Assembly: GCA_017394865.1 (NCBI GenBank)
Contig: JAFPWT010000011.1
Span: 124,001-188,000 of the forward strand
Length of the DNA: 64,000 nucleotides
Direction of reading: 5' to 3'
From: Bacteroidales bacterium
GTDB taxonomy: Bacteria; Bacteroidota; Bacteroidia; Bacteroidales; F082
Position 1 is the stretch's first letter, and each line of letters begins with the position of its first letter. Positions 15,510 to 23,160 of the stretch are shown piece by piece. The position numbers and the translations under genes were made by a program. Under the pieces are notes generated by a model. It ran no database searches. It worked only from the letters and a program-made list of their open reading frames with translations, and was not told the DNA's origin.

Positions 15510-16985
15510 TCACATTTTCACTCTCATCGTGACGACAAGTTTGTTGCGCCACTGGCGCTGAACGATGTCTTCGACGATGTTTTCCTCATCAACATAATAC
15601 TGGTAAGGAGTGTAGCCTCTTACACTGCCGCTGAGTTCATAGGCAAAATCCCAGATGGTTCCGCCTTCGGTGGTAAAGCCGAATCCCAAGGCCACTTTCT
15701 TTGTACTGCCGTATTTCTCGCCGAAGCCGTAAGGACTACCGTAGTAAGCTGCACCGCTCCTGAAGAAGTACTGCCGGATGCGCCATTCCATACCCAGCCT
15801 GATGTTGTAGCTTGGCTTTAGGATGTCCTTGATGTTGTTGTTGGCGTTTTCAAAGCCGTCACCGATGAACTCAGATGTGCCATAGTCTAGGTAATCCACA
15901 TCGGCGGTGAGCATGGTTCTGGGGAAGATGAAAGCTACACTGCCAGTGAAGGAGTGCGGCGAGCGAAAAGCATAAGTTTGGTATAGCTCTGGAGAGAGGT
16001 ATTTGCGGTACCTGTCGATCGTTGTGGCAGTCTCGGTGGCCCAAATCTCGCCGACGGAACTGCGGGTACGGGAATGCCAAGCGGCACCAACGCGGAACCA
16101 AGAGGTAGGATAGTAGATGACGCCGACTTTACAGTTGACACCCCAGAGGGTGTCGGACAACTCTTCGCGATGGGTCCAGTTGTCGAAACTGCCGTCGAGG
16201 CCGGTCTCGGTATAGTCGCGCTTGCTGATTCGTTTTATATGGCTCACTCCCAGACTGGCACCGAGAAACAGCTTGTCGTAGTAGTTGGCGGCCAAGGCAA
16301 AGGCCCATTCCTCGGAACGCCCTTTGCATGACACCACGTCTGTCTGGTCGACGTTGCCGGGAGGTACGGGGCTGCCGAAGAAATAATGCCCTGTTGAGTC
16401 GTCGATGTAACGGTCAATGAGGAAGGTCTCCCAAGCGGGACTGAGGTCGTAGGGGAAGTTGTCGGCGAGATAATCGCCGGGGTTGGTGCTGGGTTTCAGC
16501 AGGTCGTCGATGCTGTTGGCGACTTGGAGGTATTCATCAACCATGGAGCTGTTTGGATTGACTCCAGAGGCCTTTGAATAGTAGTTGAAGTCGTTGGTAC
16601 GGTTGAGCGTCACGCTGAACTGGAGATAGCGGAGCGGTTTGTAGTTGCTGGCATACCAGCTCGTCACGAGGCCGACGTTAGGGATAGATAGCCTCATCTG
16701 GTAGTCGCTTTGGCTGTCGCCGTAATAGCTTGAAAGGGTGTTGACGTGTTGCAGTCCCGTGGTGAAAGCAAACTCAGAGCTTCGGTAAAGGCCGAGGCCG
16801 GCTGGGTTGATGCATAGGGAAGTGAGGTCGCCGCCCATGGCACCTGTTGCTCCTCCCATGGACATGCTTCTGGCCGTCCCTTCGTATCGGGTCTGGGTGA
16901 AGTTGACGGCATCGTCGACCCCTTGGGCGCATAGTCCAGTTGAGATGATGAGGAACGCTATGATGAGTTTGATATTTGTTTTCAT
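15510..16985 (-). CDS. Outer-membrane beta-barrel protein, OmpP1/FadL-like
   Basis: This 491-residue protein has a signal peptide ending GLCAQG and a mature start (VDDAVNFTQTRYEGTARS) followed by MSMGGATGAMGGD and INPAGLGLYRSSEF. These are typical of Bacteroidetes FadL/PorV-like transport barrels, where an N-terminal plug precedes a 14-strand barrel. Alternating hydrophobic strands run to a C-terminal aromatic/basic end (VTMRVKM). Such proteins move hydrophobic compounds across the outer membrane. The start at 16985 is preferred over a longer frame that would run into the upstream terminator. Substrate unknown; it is not clearly PorV. Confidence 0.75.
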   Translation of the reverse strand: MKTNIKLIIAFLIISTGLCAQGVDDAVNFTQTRYEGTARSMSMGGATGAMGGDLTSLCINPAGLGLYRSSEFAFTTGLQHVNTLSSYYGDSQSDYQMRLSIPNVGLVTSWYASNYKPLRYLQFSVTLNRTNDFNYYSKASGVNPNSSMVDEYLQVANSIDDLLKPSTNPGDYLADNFPYDLSPAWETFLIDRYIDDSTGHYFFGSPVPPGNVDQTDVVSCKGRSEEWAFALAANYYDKLFLGASLGVSHIKRISKRDYTETGLDGSFDNWTHREELSDTLWGVNCKVGVIYYPTSWFRVGAAWHSRTRSSVGEIWATETATTIDRYRKYLSPELYQTYAFRSPHSFTGSVAFIFPRTMLTADVDYLDYGTSEFIGDGFENANNNIKDILKPSYNIRLGMEWRIRQYFFRSGAAYYGSPYGFGEKYGSTKKVALGFGFTTEGGTIWDFAYELSGSVRGYTPYQYYVDEENIVEDIVQRQWRNKLVVTMRVKM

Positions 16986-16989
16986 GGTC

Positions 16990-17027
16990 AAAAAAAAGAC
17001 TATCCTCATGCAAAGATAGTCTTTTTC
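16990..17027 (-). terminator. Terminator of the low-complexity lipoprotein gene, overlapping a promoter
   Basis: Stem AAAAAGACTATC/GATAGTCTTTTT (16993-17004/17015-17026) with a 10-base loop follows the stop at 17056 on the minus strand. The minus strand of 17011-17018 reads TATCTTTG, a -7 element for the barrel gene, embedded in the loop and right arm. Confidence 0.8.
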
Positions 17028-17055
17028 GGTTAACCTTTTTTAAATTTTAGAGTTT

Positions 17056-18441
17056 TTAGCGTCTTCCGCCGCCGCTGCGTCCGCCACCACTGCTGTGGCT
17101 TCCTCCGCTGCTATGGCTTCCTCCGCTGCTGTGACCACCGCCACTGCTACTGCTACGGCTTCCACCGCTGTAGCTGCTTCCGCTTGAGCTGCTTCTTGAA
17201 GATGAGCTGCTGTGGTTGTAGCTTCCGCTGTTGCTTCTTGAAGGTGAGCTGTTGCGGTTATAGCTTCCGCTGTTGCTGCTTCTTGAGGATGAGCTGCTGC
17301 GGTTGTAGCTCCCGCTGTTGCTGCTTGAAGAAGGTCTGTTGGAAGACTGCGGGCGTACGTACTCAGAGCTAGAGCGTGACTGACGGCTGTCGGACGGCGA
17401 GGTGTAAGGCTTGCGAGCCGAGGTGGTGTTAGCCGGACGGCTGGTGTTGCCTGCAGGACGTTGGCTGGTCGTTGAAGGACGGGAGGTTGCCGTTGAAGGA
17501 CGTGAAGTCGTTGTTGAAGGACGGCTGCTTGTGGTTGGACGATTAGCCACTGTCGGACGGCTCGAAGTCGAAGGTCTCACGCTGTTGCTGCTTGGACGTG
17601 AACTTGATGCGCTAGGTCTGACGCTGCTGCTGTTGTTGTTCGGACGACTTGAGGCACCGGCGGTTCTCGGCTTGTTGGGCTGAGGGGCGCGGCTGCTCAA
17701 TGATCCTGCGGTGTTGCTGCGACGCACGCTGGCGACGTAGTTGGTGAGATCGTTATGGCCTCCTGGGTTGTGGCCTCCGAAGCCAGGACCATGACCAGGG
17801 CCGTGACCGGGACCATGACCGTAGTGGTCGAAGTGATGGTGATGGTGGTGGTGATGCCACGGATGATACCAGTAGGGATGGTACCAGCTCCAATGGTAGC
17901 TGTACCAGTAGTATGGACGGTACCAGTAGTAGTCGTAATACCACGGGTTGTAGTAGCCGTAGTAGTACGGGTAATAATAGGAGTAACTGTACGGATAGAA
18001 GCCCCAGTTCCAGCTATCGCCCACGTAGATGTAGGTGGTGCCGCCGGCGCTGCTGCCTCCGGTGTAATAGTCATCGTAATAGTCCATGGTGGTGCTGGCA
18101 CCGGTGCCAAAACGCTTGACGCGGGCTGCGAAGTCCTCGTCGTAATAGGTCTCGGTGGTGGTGTAAACTACGCCATTGGTGTCGGTCACCGTCTCAGTGG
18201 TCTGATACACGGGGTCGATGTTAGGCTGGTAATTCTTACTATCGGAATAGTAGGTCTGATAATCGTAGGTGGCGTTGCTGCTGATGCCCGACGTGGAGCT
18301 GCCGCTTCGGCCTGTGTGCTGCCTCCCGGGGCTGTTGTAGGGCGAATAGTAGGTGTCGTCATAGGCCATCTTCTTGTTGGACGAGCATCCAACGGCCATA
18401 AGACCTGCCATCATTACCGTAATTATTCTAATTGCTTTCAT
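17056..18441 (-). CDS. Low-complexity Tyr/His/Ser-rich lipoprotein
   Basis: This 461-residue protein has a lipoprotein signal peptide (LMAVGC, Cys19), so it is expected to be lipidated in the envelope. After a Tyr/Ser/Thr-rich region it has a Tyr/Trp-rich block (about 140-195), a run of eight His followed by GHGP repeats (about 198-225), and a long Ser/Arg/Pro/Thr-rich disordered tail with many SRPS, SSRPT and SSGGSH repeats ending GGGRR. No enzymatic domain is recognisable. Similar Bacteroides proteins have been called vitellogenin-like from composition only. A metal-binding or surface-coating role is conceivable from the His run but is speculation. Confidence 0.7.
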   Translation of the reverse strand: MKAIRIITVMMAGLMAVGCSSNKKMAYDDTYYSPYNSPGRQHTGRSGSSTSGISSNATYDYQTYYSDSKNYQPNIDPVYQTTETVTDTNGVVYTTTETYYDEDFAARVKRFGTGASTTMDYYDDYYTGGSSAGGTTYIYVGDSWNWGFYPYSYSYYYPYYYGYYNPWYYDYYWYRPYYWYSYHWSWYHPYWYHPWHHHHHHHHFDHYGHGPGHGPGHGPGFGGHNPGGHNDLTNYVASVRRSNTAGSLSSRAPQPNKPRTAGASSRPNNNSSSVRPSASSSRPSSNSVRPSTSSRPTVANRPTTSSRPSTTTSRPSTATSRPSTTSQRPAGNTSRPANTTSARKPYTSPSDSRQSRSSSEYVRPQSSNRPSSSSNSGSYNRSSSSSRSSNSGSYNRNSSPSRSNSGSYNHSSSSSRSSSSGSSYSGGSRSSSSGGGHSSGGSHSSGGSHSSGGGRSGGGRR

Positions 18442-18468
18442 TTTGTGATGTTTTATGATTTATTTTCC

Positions 18469-18476
18469 TATTTTTG
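18469..18476 (+). promoter_or_regulatory. -7 element (TATTTTTG) for proS
   Basis: TATTTTTG lies 43 bases before the proS ATG at 18520 and supports that start over a longer frame open across the antisense of the lipoprotein gene. Confidence 0.6.
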
Positions 18477-18519
18477 CAATCTCAAAAATCAAGTAAAGAC
18501 ATACAAATATTATACCAAG

Positions 18520-19992
18520 ATGGCAAAAGAATTAACAACTCGCAAAGAAAATTATTCGCAATGGTACAACGACCTCGTGGTGAAGGCTGATTTGGCCGAG
18601 CAATCCGCCGTGAGGGGGTGTATGGTGATCAAGCCTTATGGCTATGCCATATGGGAGTTCATGCACGATGCACTCGATAAGATGTTCAAGGAGACAGGCC
18701 ACGTAAACGCCTATTTCCCGCTGTTTATCCCCAAAAGCTTCTTCAGCCGTGAAGCCGATCACGTGGAAGGCTTCGCCAAGGAATGTGCTGTGGTGACACA
18801 CCACCGCCTGATGAACGACCCCAACGGTAATGGTGTGGTGGTCGACCCTTCAGCCAAGCTGGAAGAGGAGCTGATCGTGCGTCCCACCTCAGAGACTATC
18901 ATCTGGGATACTTATCGTAACTGGGTAAAGAGCTACCGCGACCTCCCCATCCTCTGTAACCAATGGGCCAACGTGGTGCGCTGGGAGATGCGTACCCGCT
19001 TGTTCCTCCGTACCGCCGAGTTCCTGTGGCAGGAGGGCCATACCGCCCATGCTACCATGGAAGAAGCTGAAGAGGAAGCCAAGAAGATGTTGGGGGTGTA
19101 TACCGACTTTGCTGAGAAATGGCTGGCCATCCCTGTGTATCAGGGCGTGAAATCAGCCAACGAGCGTTTTGCCGGTGCACTCAATACCTATTGCATCGAG
19201 GCTATGATGCAGGACGGCAAGGCCCTGCAGGCTGGCACGTCGCACTTCCTTGGACAGAACTTTGCCAAGGCTTTCGACGTGAAGTTCCTCAATAAAGAAA
19301 ACAAACTTGAGTACGTTTGGGCTACTTCATGGGGTGTGTCGACCCGACTGATGGGCGCTCTCATCATGTCTCATTCCGATGATGACGGTCTCGTGCTTCC
19401 GCCTAAGATTGCCCCGATCCAGGTGGTTATCGTGCCGATTTATAAGAACGATGAAGAAAAGGCCTTGACCTTCGCCCGCTGCGAAGAGATGAAGCAACAG
19501 CTTGTCAAGGCTGGCTTGCGTGTCAAGTTCGACGATCGCGATACCCAGAAGCCGGGCTTCAAGTTCCACGAGTGGGAACTGAAGGGTGTGCCGGTGCGTC
19601 TGGTGGTCGGTCCGCGCGACGTAACCAACAACACTGTTGAAGTGGCTCGCCGCGACACCATGACCAAGGAGTCGGCCTCTTACGAAGGCATCGTCGAAAA
19701 GGTTCTGGCTTTGATGGATGAGATCCAGGTGAACCTCTATCAGAAAGCTCTGAAATACCGTAACGACAATACTTACGATGTCAATACTTGGGAAGAGTTC
19801 AAGGCACAGATCGAAAAGGGTGGCTTTGTCCATGCCTTCTGGGATGGCACCACTGAGACTGAGCTGAAGATCAAGGAAGAGACCAAGGCTACCTTGCGTT
19901 TCATCCCGCTCGATGTCAAGGAAGAAGAAGGCATCGATGTGTATTCGGGCAAACCGGCCAAGATGCGCGTCTACTTCGCCAAAGCTTATTGA
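18520..19992 (+). CDS. proS: Prolyl-tRNA synthetase, archaeal/eukaryal-like type
   Basis: This 490-residue class II synthetase charges tRNA-Pro. [20 protein letters not shown] is the typical N-terminus of the type without the bacterial editing insertion. Motif 2 is seen as [20 protein letters not shown], and [14 protein letters not shown] follows. The anticodon-binding domain covers about 290-400 ([10 protein letters not shown] onward), and a C-terminal zinc-type domain follows. The ATG at 18520 was chosen because the frame upstream is open only as the antisense of the low-complexity gene. The synthetase is a stand-alone unit with its own promoter. Confidence 0.95.
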   Translation: MAKELTTRKENYSQWYNDLVVKADLAEQSAVRGCMVIKPYGYAIWEFMHDALDKMFKETGHVNAYFPLFIPKSFFSREADHVEGFAKECAVVTHHRLMNDPNGNGVVVDPSAKLEEELIVRPTSETIIWDTYRNWVKSYRDLPILCNQWANVVRWEMRTRLFLRTAEFLWQEGHTAHATMEEAEEEAKKMLGVYTDFAEKWLAIPVYQGVKSANERFAGALNTYCIEAMMQDGKALQAGTSHFLGQNFAKAFDVKFLNKENKLEYVWATSWGVSTRLMGALIMSHSDDDGLVLPPKIAPIQVVIVPIYKNDEEKALTFARCEEMKQQLVKAGLRVKFDDRDTQKPGFKFHEWELKGVPVRLVVGPRDVTNNTVEVARRDTMTKESASYEGIVEKVLALMDEIQVNLYQKALKYRNDNTYDVNTWEEFKAQIEKGGFVHAFWDGTTETELKIKEETKATLRFIPLDVKEEEGIDVYSGKPAKMRVYFAKAY

Positions 19993-20001
19993 TTTGTTAA
20001 G

Positions 20002-20943
20002 CTATTCACGCTCTTTCACCAGTCCTGGAATATCGTTGTTGTAGGTCCAGATGTCGATGTATTCGCTGTTATAACGAATCACTTTCGGACACAAGACTTG
20101 CTTGATGATGGTGTCGATTTGGAGCAGCGTGTCGTTCCATACATGTTCTTCTTCGGTTGTCCAATATTGTAGATAGTGGACTTCTCCGATGTTTCCGTTC
20201 TTGACATCCAGTAGGTGGTAAGTTTTGGCGTTGATGACGTTTGTTCCGTTTGTGTTGATGTAATGTATATGTGAGTCTAGTCTCTTACTGTTGATAACTC
20301 CATGACTATCATAATCAGCAAAAGTATATGCTAATGTTGTTTTTCCATTTATGTTAATGTCGGAGGTACCATGAATGCATTTTGTCGTCAGTTTATAACA
20401 GTTGACTGACACATTGAAATTGCCGGAGCCTCCTTCCACTTCGAGGAGAAGGTTGGATGCCAGCGAGTCCCATTCGATGGTGTCTTGGACGAAGTGGGTA
20501 CTGAGGAGGTAGCCGTGCAGGGTGTCGGTTTGCATAAGCTCGGCGTTGGAATTGAAGGTGATTTTGAGCAGACTGTCATAGTATACTGTCATTTCCCGAG
20601 TGTAATCGTAGGGTCGTAAGTAGCTGAATGCATTGTTGTTGGTGATGACAAGTGCATTCAAAGTAAGGGTGTCTTCGTTGTTTTCGATGAGTCGTTCTTC
20701 GATCTCCGTTCCTATGTTGTCGATGAGGTTTTCTCCGATTTTGATGATGATGGTGCCTGCGGGATGGTTGGGGTCGCAGTGCTTTAACGACACGTTGAGG
20801 TTGTCGTTGATTTCAACGATCTGAAACGGCTGGCCGGCTTTTCGCTCGTATTGGTAAACCTCTCCGTTGGAGAAAGGGTTTTTGCTACACGAGCAGAGCA
20901 CGCTAATGCACGCCAGGAGGAAGATGACGGGTGCCTTTTTCAT
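20002..20943 (-). CDS. Lipoprotein with head GIN (DUF2807-like) domain
   Basis: This 313-residue protein has a lipobox-type signal (LCSC, probable Cys19). The mature part opens with GQPFQIVEINDNLNVSLKHC, which fits the DUF2807 'head GIN' beta-solenoid fold (a short strand followed by NVxL and charged residues), and continues as repeated beta strands. This family is common in Bacteroidetes envelopes, and its function is unknown. Its start lies 41 bases inside the 3' end of the PagL-like gene, so the two are translationally linked. Confidence 0.65.
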   Translation of the reverse strand: MKKAPVIFLLACISVLCSCSKNPFSNGEVYQYERKAGQPFQIVEINDNLNVSLKHCDPNHPAGTIIIKIGENLIDNIGTEIEERLIENNEDTLTLNALVITNNNAFSYLRPYDYTREMTVYYDSLLKITFNSNAELMQTDTLHGYLLSTHFVQDTIEWDSLASNLLLEVEGGSGNFNVSVNCYKLTTKCIHGTSDININGKTTLAYTFADYDSHGVINSKRLDSHIHYINTNGTNVINAKTYHLLDVKNGNIGEVHYLQYWTTEEEHVWNDTLLQIDTIIKQVLCPKVIRYNSEYIDIWTYNNDIPGLVKERE

Positions 20944-22189
20944 GGTTCAGATAGTATTTTTGATTGAAACGGTAACCGAGACCGAAGCAGAGGTAGTCGG
21001 CTCTGCCGAAGTGGGTCATCAGGCCTAGATGTGCGTAGATGTTGTCGCTCAGCTGGTATCGGGCGGTGACTTTTTGATAGATGTTGCCTTTGGGGAGAGG
21101 GACTTTGTTGTATTTCAGGTGCCAGCCGAACTCGAAGTAATAAGACAGTCGTTCCATGGTCATGGCGTAGCACAGGTTGAAGTTGAGTCGGGTGAGTTGG
21201 TAGATTTCGACTGGGAAGGTCTCCTGATGCCCTTCTGGGTCGATGACAGTGACGTATAGATTGTTGTCGTTGTCGCGGGAATAGCCGGGCAGCGTTTGAT
21301 CCGACAGGTCGAGCACCAGCGAGAGACCCACGCCAGCGCGGCTGTACGGGGTGAATTGGGCCAGCAGGTAAGTGGAGAGGTCGTGGACGCGGTAGTACTG
21401 GGTGGAGTCGCCGCCGAGGGTCTGCGACACGTTTTTGAAGCCAATGCCGTAGTCTACGTCAAGCGAGAGCCATTTCTTACGATCGAACTCGAAGGGATAG
21501 TTCTCGGGGCGACTGGCTGGTGTGAGGTTGAGACGTGGCTCTCGGAGGTAATAGGCTAGGCCGATGGCTCCGCTGAAGGTGTTCAAGCCATAGTTGGGCA
21601 GCTTGGTGGAGCCATTGGAGAAGTGGGTGAGTCCGAACGAGGCCACAGTGGTGAACCGACGTGTGATGCGTTGCCGGTACTCGAACGAGAGGTTGGCGGC
21701 GGCATTCAGATGTGACCCGATAGAGAAGTTTTGGTAATTATCAAGATTGTCGAAATGCTTGGTCAGGTAGCCCAGTCCCACGCCAAGTTTGAAGGTCAAT
21801 TGGCATTGTTCACTGGGGTTTAGCGGGTAGTTGATGAAAGGATACAAGGCGTACACGCTACCCAGGGCGTCGCCCACCGCAGGGTTCTGCTCGAAGTTGA
21901 AACCAAAATTGGCATGGTAGAAGGTGACGCCGATATAGGGATAGTTATAGGCCGACTCCCACTCGTTTTTACCATAGGTGTTTTGGTAGATGGATGCTTC
22001 GATGGCCGGATAACGGGCGCTGAACTTTTGCATTTCGAAATGATGATGCCAAAAGACTCCGGCATGCACGCGAGCCTCCACCATGATGTTATTGTGCGAG
22101 AGCCAGGGATAATCCTGTCCTCGCGCTACGACGCCGCATAGTAATAACGTCAGCAACAACAGCACACTATGTGTCTTTGAACACTTCAT
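20903..22189 (-). CDS. Lipid A deacylase-like outer-membrane protein (PagL/acyloxyacyl hydrolase family)
   Basis: This 428-residue protein has a signal peptide ending in VARG and alternating beta strands. The N-terminal part contains YIGVTFYHANFGF, LGVGLGYLTKHFD and the motif FGLTHFSNGSTKLPNYGLN, where His and Ser in THFSNGS match the catalytic His-Ser of PagL. PagL removes the 3-position acyl chain of lipid A in the outer membrane. The protein is longer than PagL (about 180), with an added C-terminal barrel-like half. The start at 22189 is chosen because the -7 element lies at 22204-22211, inside a longer possible frame. Confidence 0.7.
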   Translation of the reverse strand: MKCSKTHSVLLLLTLLLCGVVARGQDYPWLSHNNIMVEARVHAGVFWHHHFEMQKFSARYPAIEASIYQNTYGKNEWESAYNYPYIGVTFYHANFGFNFEQNPAVGDALGSVYALYPFINYPLNPSEQCQLTFKLGVGLGYLTKHFDNLDNYQNFSIGSHLNAAANLSFEYRQRITRRFTTVASFGLTHFSNGSTKLPNYGLNTFSGAIGLAYYLREPRLNLTPASRPENYPFEFDRKKWLSLDVDYGIGFKNVSQTLGGDSTQYYRVHDLSTYLLAQFTPYSRAGVGLSLVLDLSDQTLPGYSRDNDNNLYVTVIDPEGHQETFPVEIYQLTRLNFNLCYAMTMERLSYYFEFGWHLKYNKVPLPKGNIYQKVTARYQLSDNIYAHLGLMTHFGRADYLCFGLGYRFNQKYYLNHEKGTRHLPPGVH

Positions 22190-22203
22190 CTCGAACAAAA
22201 CTG

Positions 22204-22211
22204 CAAAATTA
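22204..22211 (-). promoter_or_regulatory. -7 element (TAATTTTG, minus strand) for the PagL-like gene
   Basis: The reverse complement reads TAATTTTG, 14 bases before the ATG at 22189. It forms a divergent pair with the mazG promoter. Confidence 0.6.
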
Positions 22212-22233
22212 GTCATTTTATTATTGAAATGCG

Positions 22234-22241
22234 TATTTTTG
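22234..22241 (+). promoter_or_regulatory. -7 element (TATTTTTG) for mazG
   Basis: TATTTTTG lies 19 bases before the mazG ATG at 22261. Confidence 0.6.
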
Positions 22242-22260
22242 CAGCCTAAAAGCTATTGTT

Positions 22261-23037
22261 ATGGACGAACGTCTGGAAGCATTCAAGCGTCTGCTCGACA
22301 TTATGGATCAGGTCAGGGCAGGATGTCCGTGGGACAGCACACAGACCATCGAGAGTCTGCGGCATCTCACCATTGAAGAGACCTATGAGCTGAGCGAAGC
22401 CATCTTGGCCGAAGACCTCAATGAAGTGAAAAAAGAACTGGGTGATCTGATGCTGCATCTGGTGTTTTACGCCAAGATTGGCAGTGAGAAAGGCGCTTTT
22501 GACATTACCGATGTGCTTAACGGCATCTGCGACAAGATGGTGGTGCGGCATCCACACATCTTCGGCAACGAGAAGGTAGAGAATGCTGAGCAGGTTGAGC
22601 AGAACTGGGAGAAGATCAAGCTGGAGCGGGAGCACAACCGCAGTGTGCTGGGTGGCGTTCCTAAAGGACTTCCTTCATTGCTGAAGGCTTATAGAATGCA
22701 GCAGAAGACTGCCGGGGTGGGCTTCAAATGGCCTAGCACTGAAGACGCTTGGAACAAAGTGGAGGAGGAGAAGAAAGAACTTTTTGAGGAATTGGAGAAG
22801 GCGGATAATCAAGAAAAAATTGAGGCGGAATATGGTGATTTGCTGTTCGCGTTGGCAGCCTATGGTATATATATAGGAGTGAATCCTGACGATGCCTTGG
22901 AAAAGACCAATAAGAAATTCCGTGAACGTTTTACACACGTGGAGCAATGTGCCCGTGAGCAAGGCAAAGGCGTGCAACATCTGACCCTAGAAGAAATGAT
23001 AGCCTATTGGAAAGAGTCGAAGGAAATGGAAAAATGA
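22261..23037 (+). CDS. mazG: Nucleoside triphosphate pyrophosphohydrolase MazG
   Basis: This 258-residue protein is the full-length two-domain MazG, which hydrolyses (d)NTPs to the monophosphate and pyrophosphate. The N-terminal domain has GCPWDSTQTIESL, then EETYELSEAI and KKELGDLMLHLVFYA, which carries the ExxE/ExxD metal sites. The second copy is at AGVGFKWPSTEDAWNKVEEE and EAEYGDLLFALAAYG. It is all-helical and cytoplasmic. Not to be confused with MazE/F. The stop codon lies within a purine-rich repeat. Confidence 0.95.
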   Translation: MDERLEAFKRLLDIMDQVRAGCPWDSTQTIESLRHLTIEETYELSEAILAEDLNEVKKELGDLMLHLVFYAKIGSEKGAFDITDVLNGICDKMVVRHPHIFGNEKVENAEQVEQNWEKIKLEREHNRSVLGGVPKGLPSLLKAYRMQQKTAGVGFKWPSTEDAWNKVEEEKKELFEELEKADNQEKIEAEYGDLLFALAAYGIYIGVNPDDALEKTNKKFRERFTHVEQCAREQGKGVQHLTLEEMIAYWKESKEMEK

Positions 23038-23067
23038 AAGTGGAAAGTGGAAAACAGAAAAAAAAAC
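23026..23067 (+). repeat. Purine-rich GGAAAA-type repeat overlapping the mazG stop
   Basis: Degenerate units such as TGGAAAAATG, AAGTGGAAAG and TGGAAAACAG run across the mazG stop codon (23035-23037) in sense orientation. The same kind of repeat occurs at 33674-33706 and 58255-58312. Confidence 0.6.
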
Positions 23068-23089
23068 ATACAGTTTTCTGAAAAATTGT

Positions 23090-23097
23090 TATATTTG
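23090..23097 (+). promoter_or_regulatory. -7 element (TATATTTG) for the T9SS gene at 23161
   Basis: TATATTTG matches TAnnTTTG and lies 63 bases before the ATG, leaving an unusually long leader of about 55 bases in which no structure is evident. Confidence 0.55.
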
Positions 23098-23160
23098 TAG
23101 CCCGAAAAATGAATTGAATCAACATCTTAAATTTATTTATTATTAACTAAATCAATCATT

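Noticed and set aside
17839-17860. GTGATG/GTGGTG short tandem repeat as a CRISPR or satellite
   Set aside because: It is the His codon run of the low-complexity lipoprotein read on the other strand.
17755-18519. A 255-codon Val/Ile/Met-rich open extension upstream of proS
   Set aside because: It is the antisense of the low-complexity lipoprotein gene; the promoter at 18469 and the conserved start [15 protein letters not shown] set proS at 18520.
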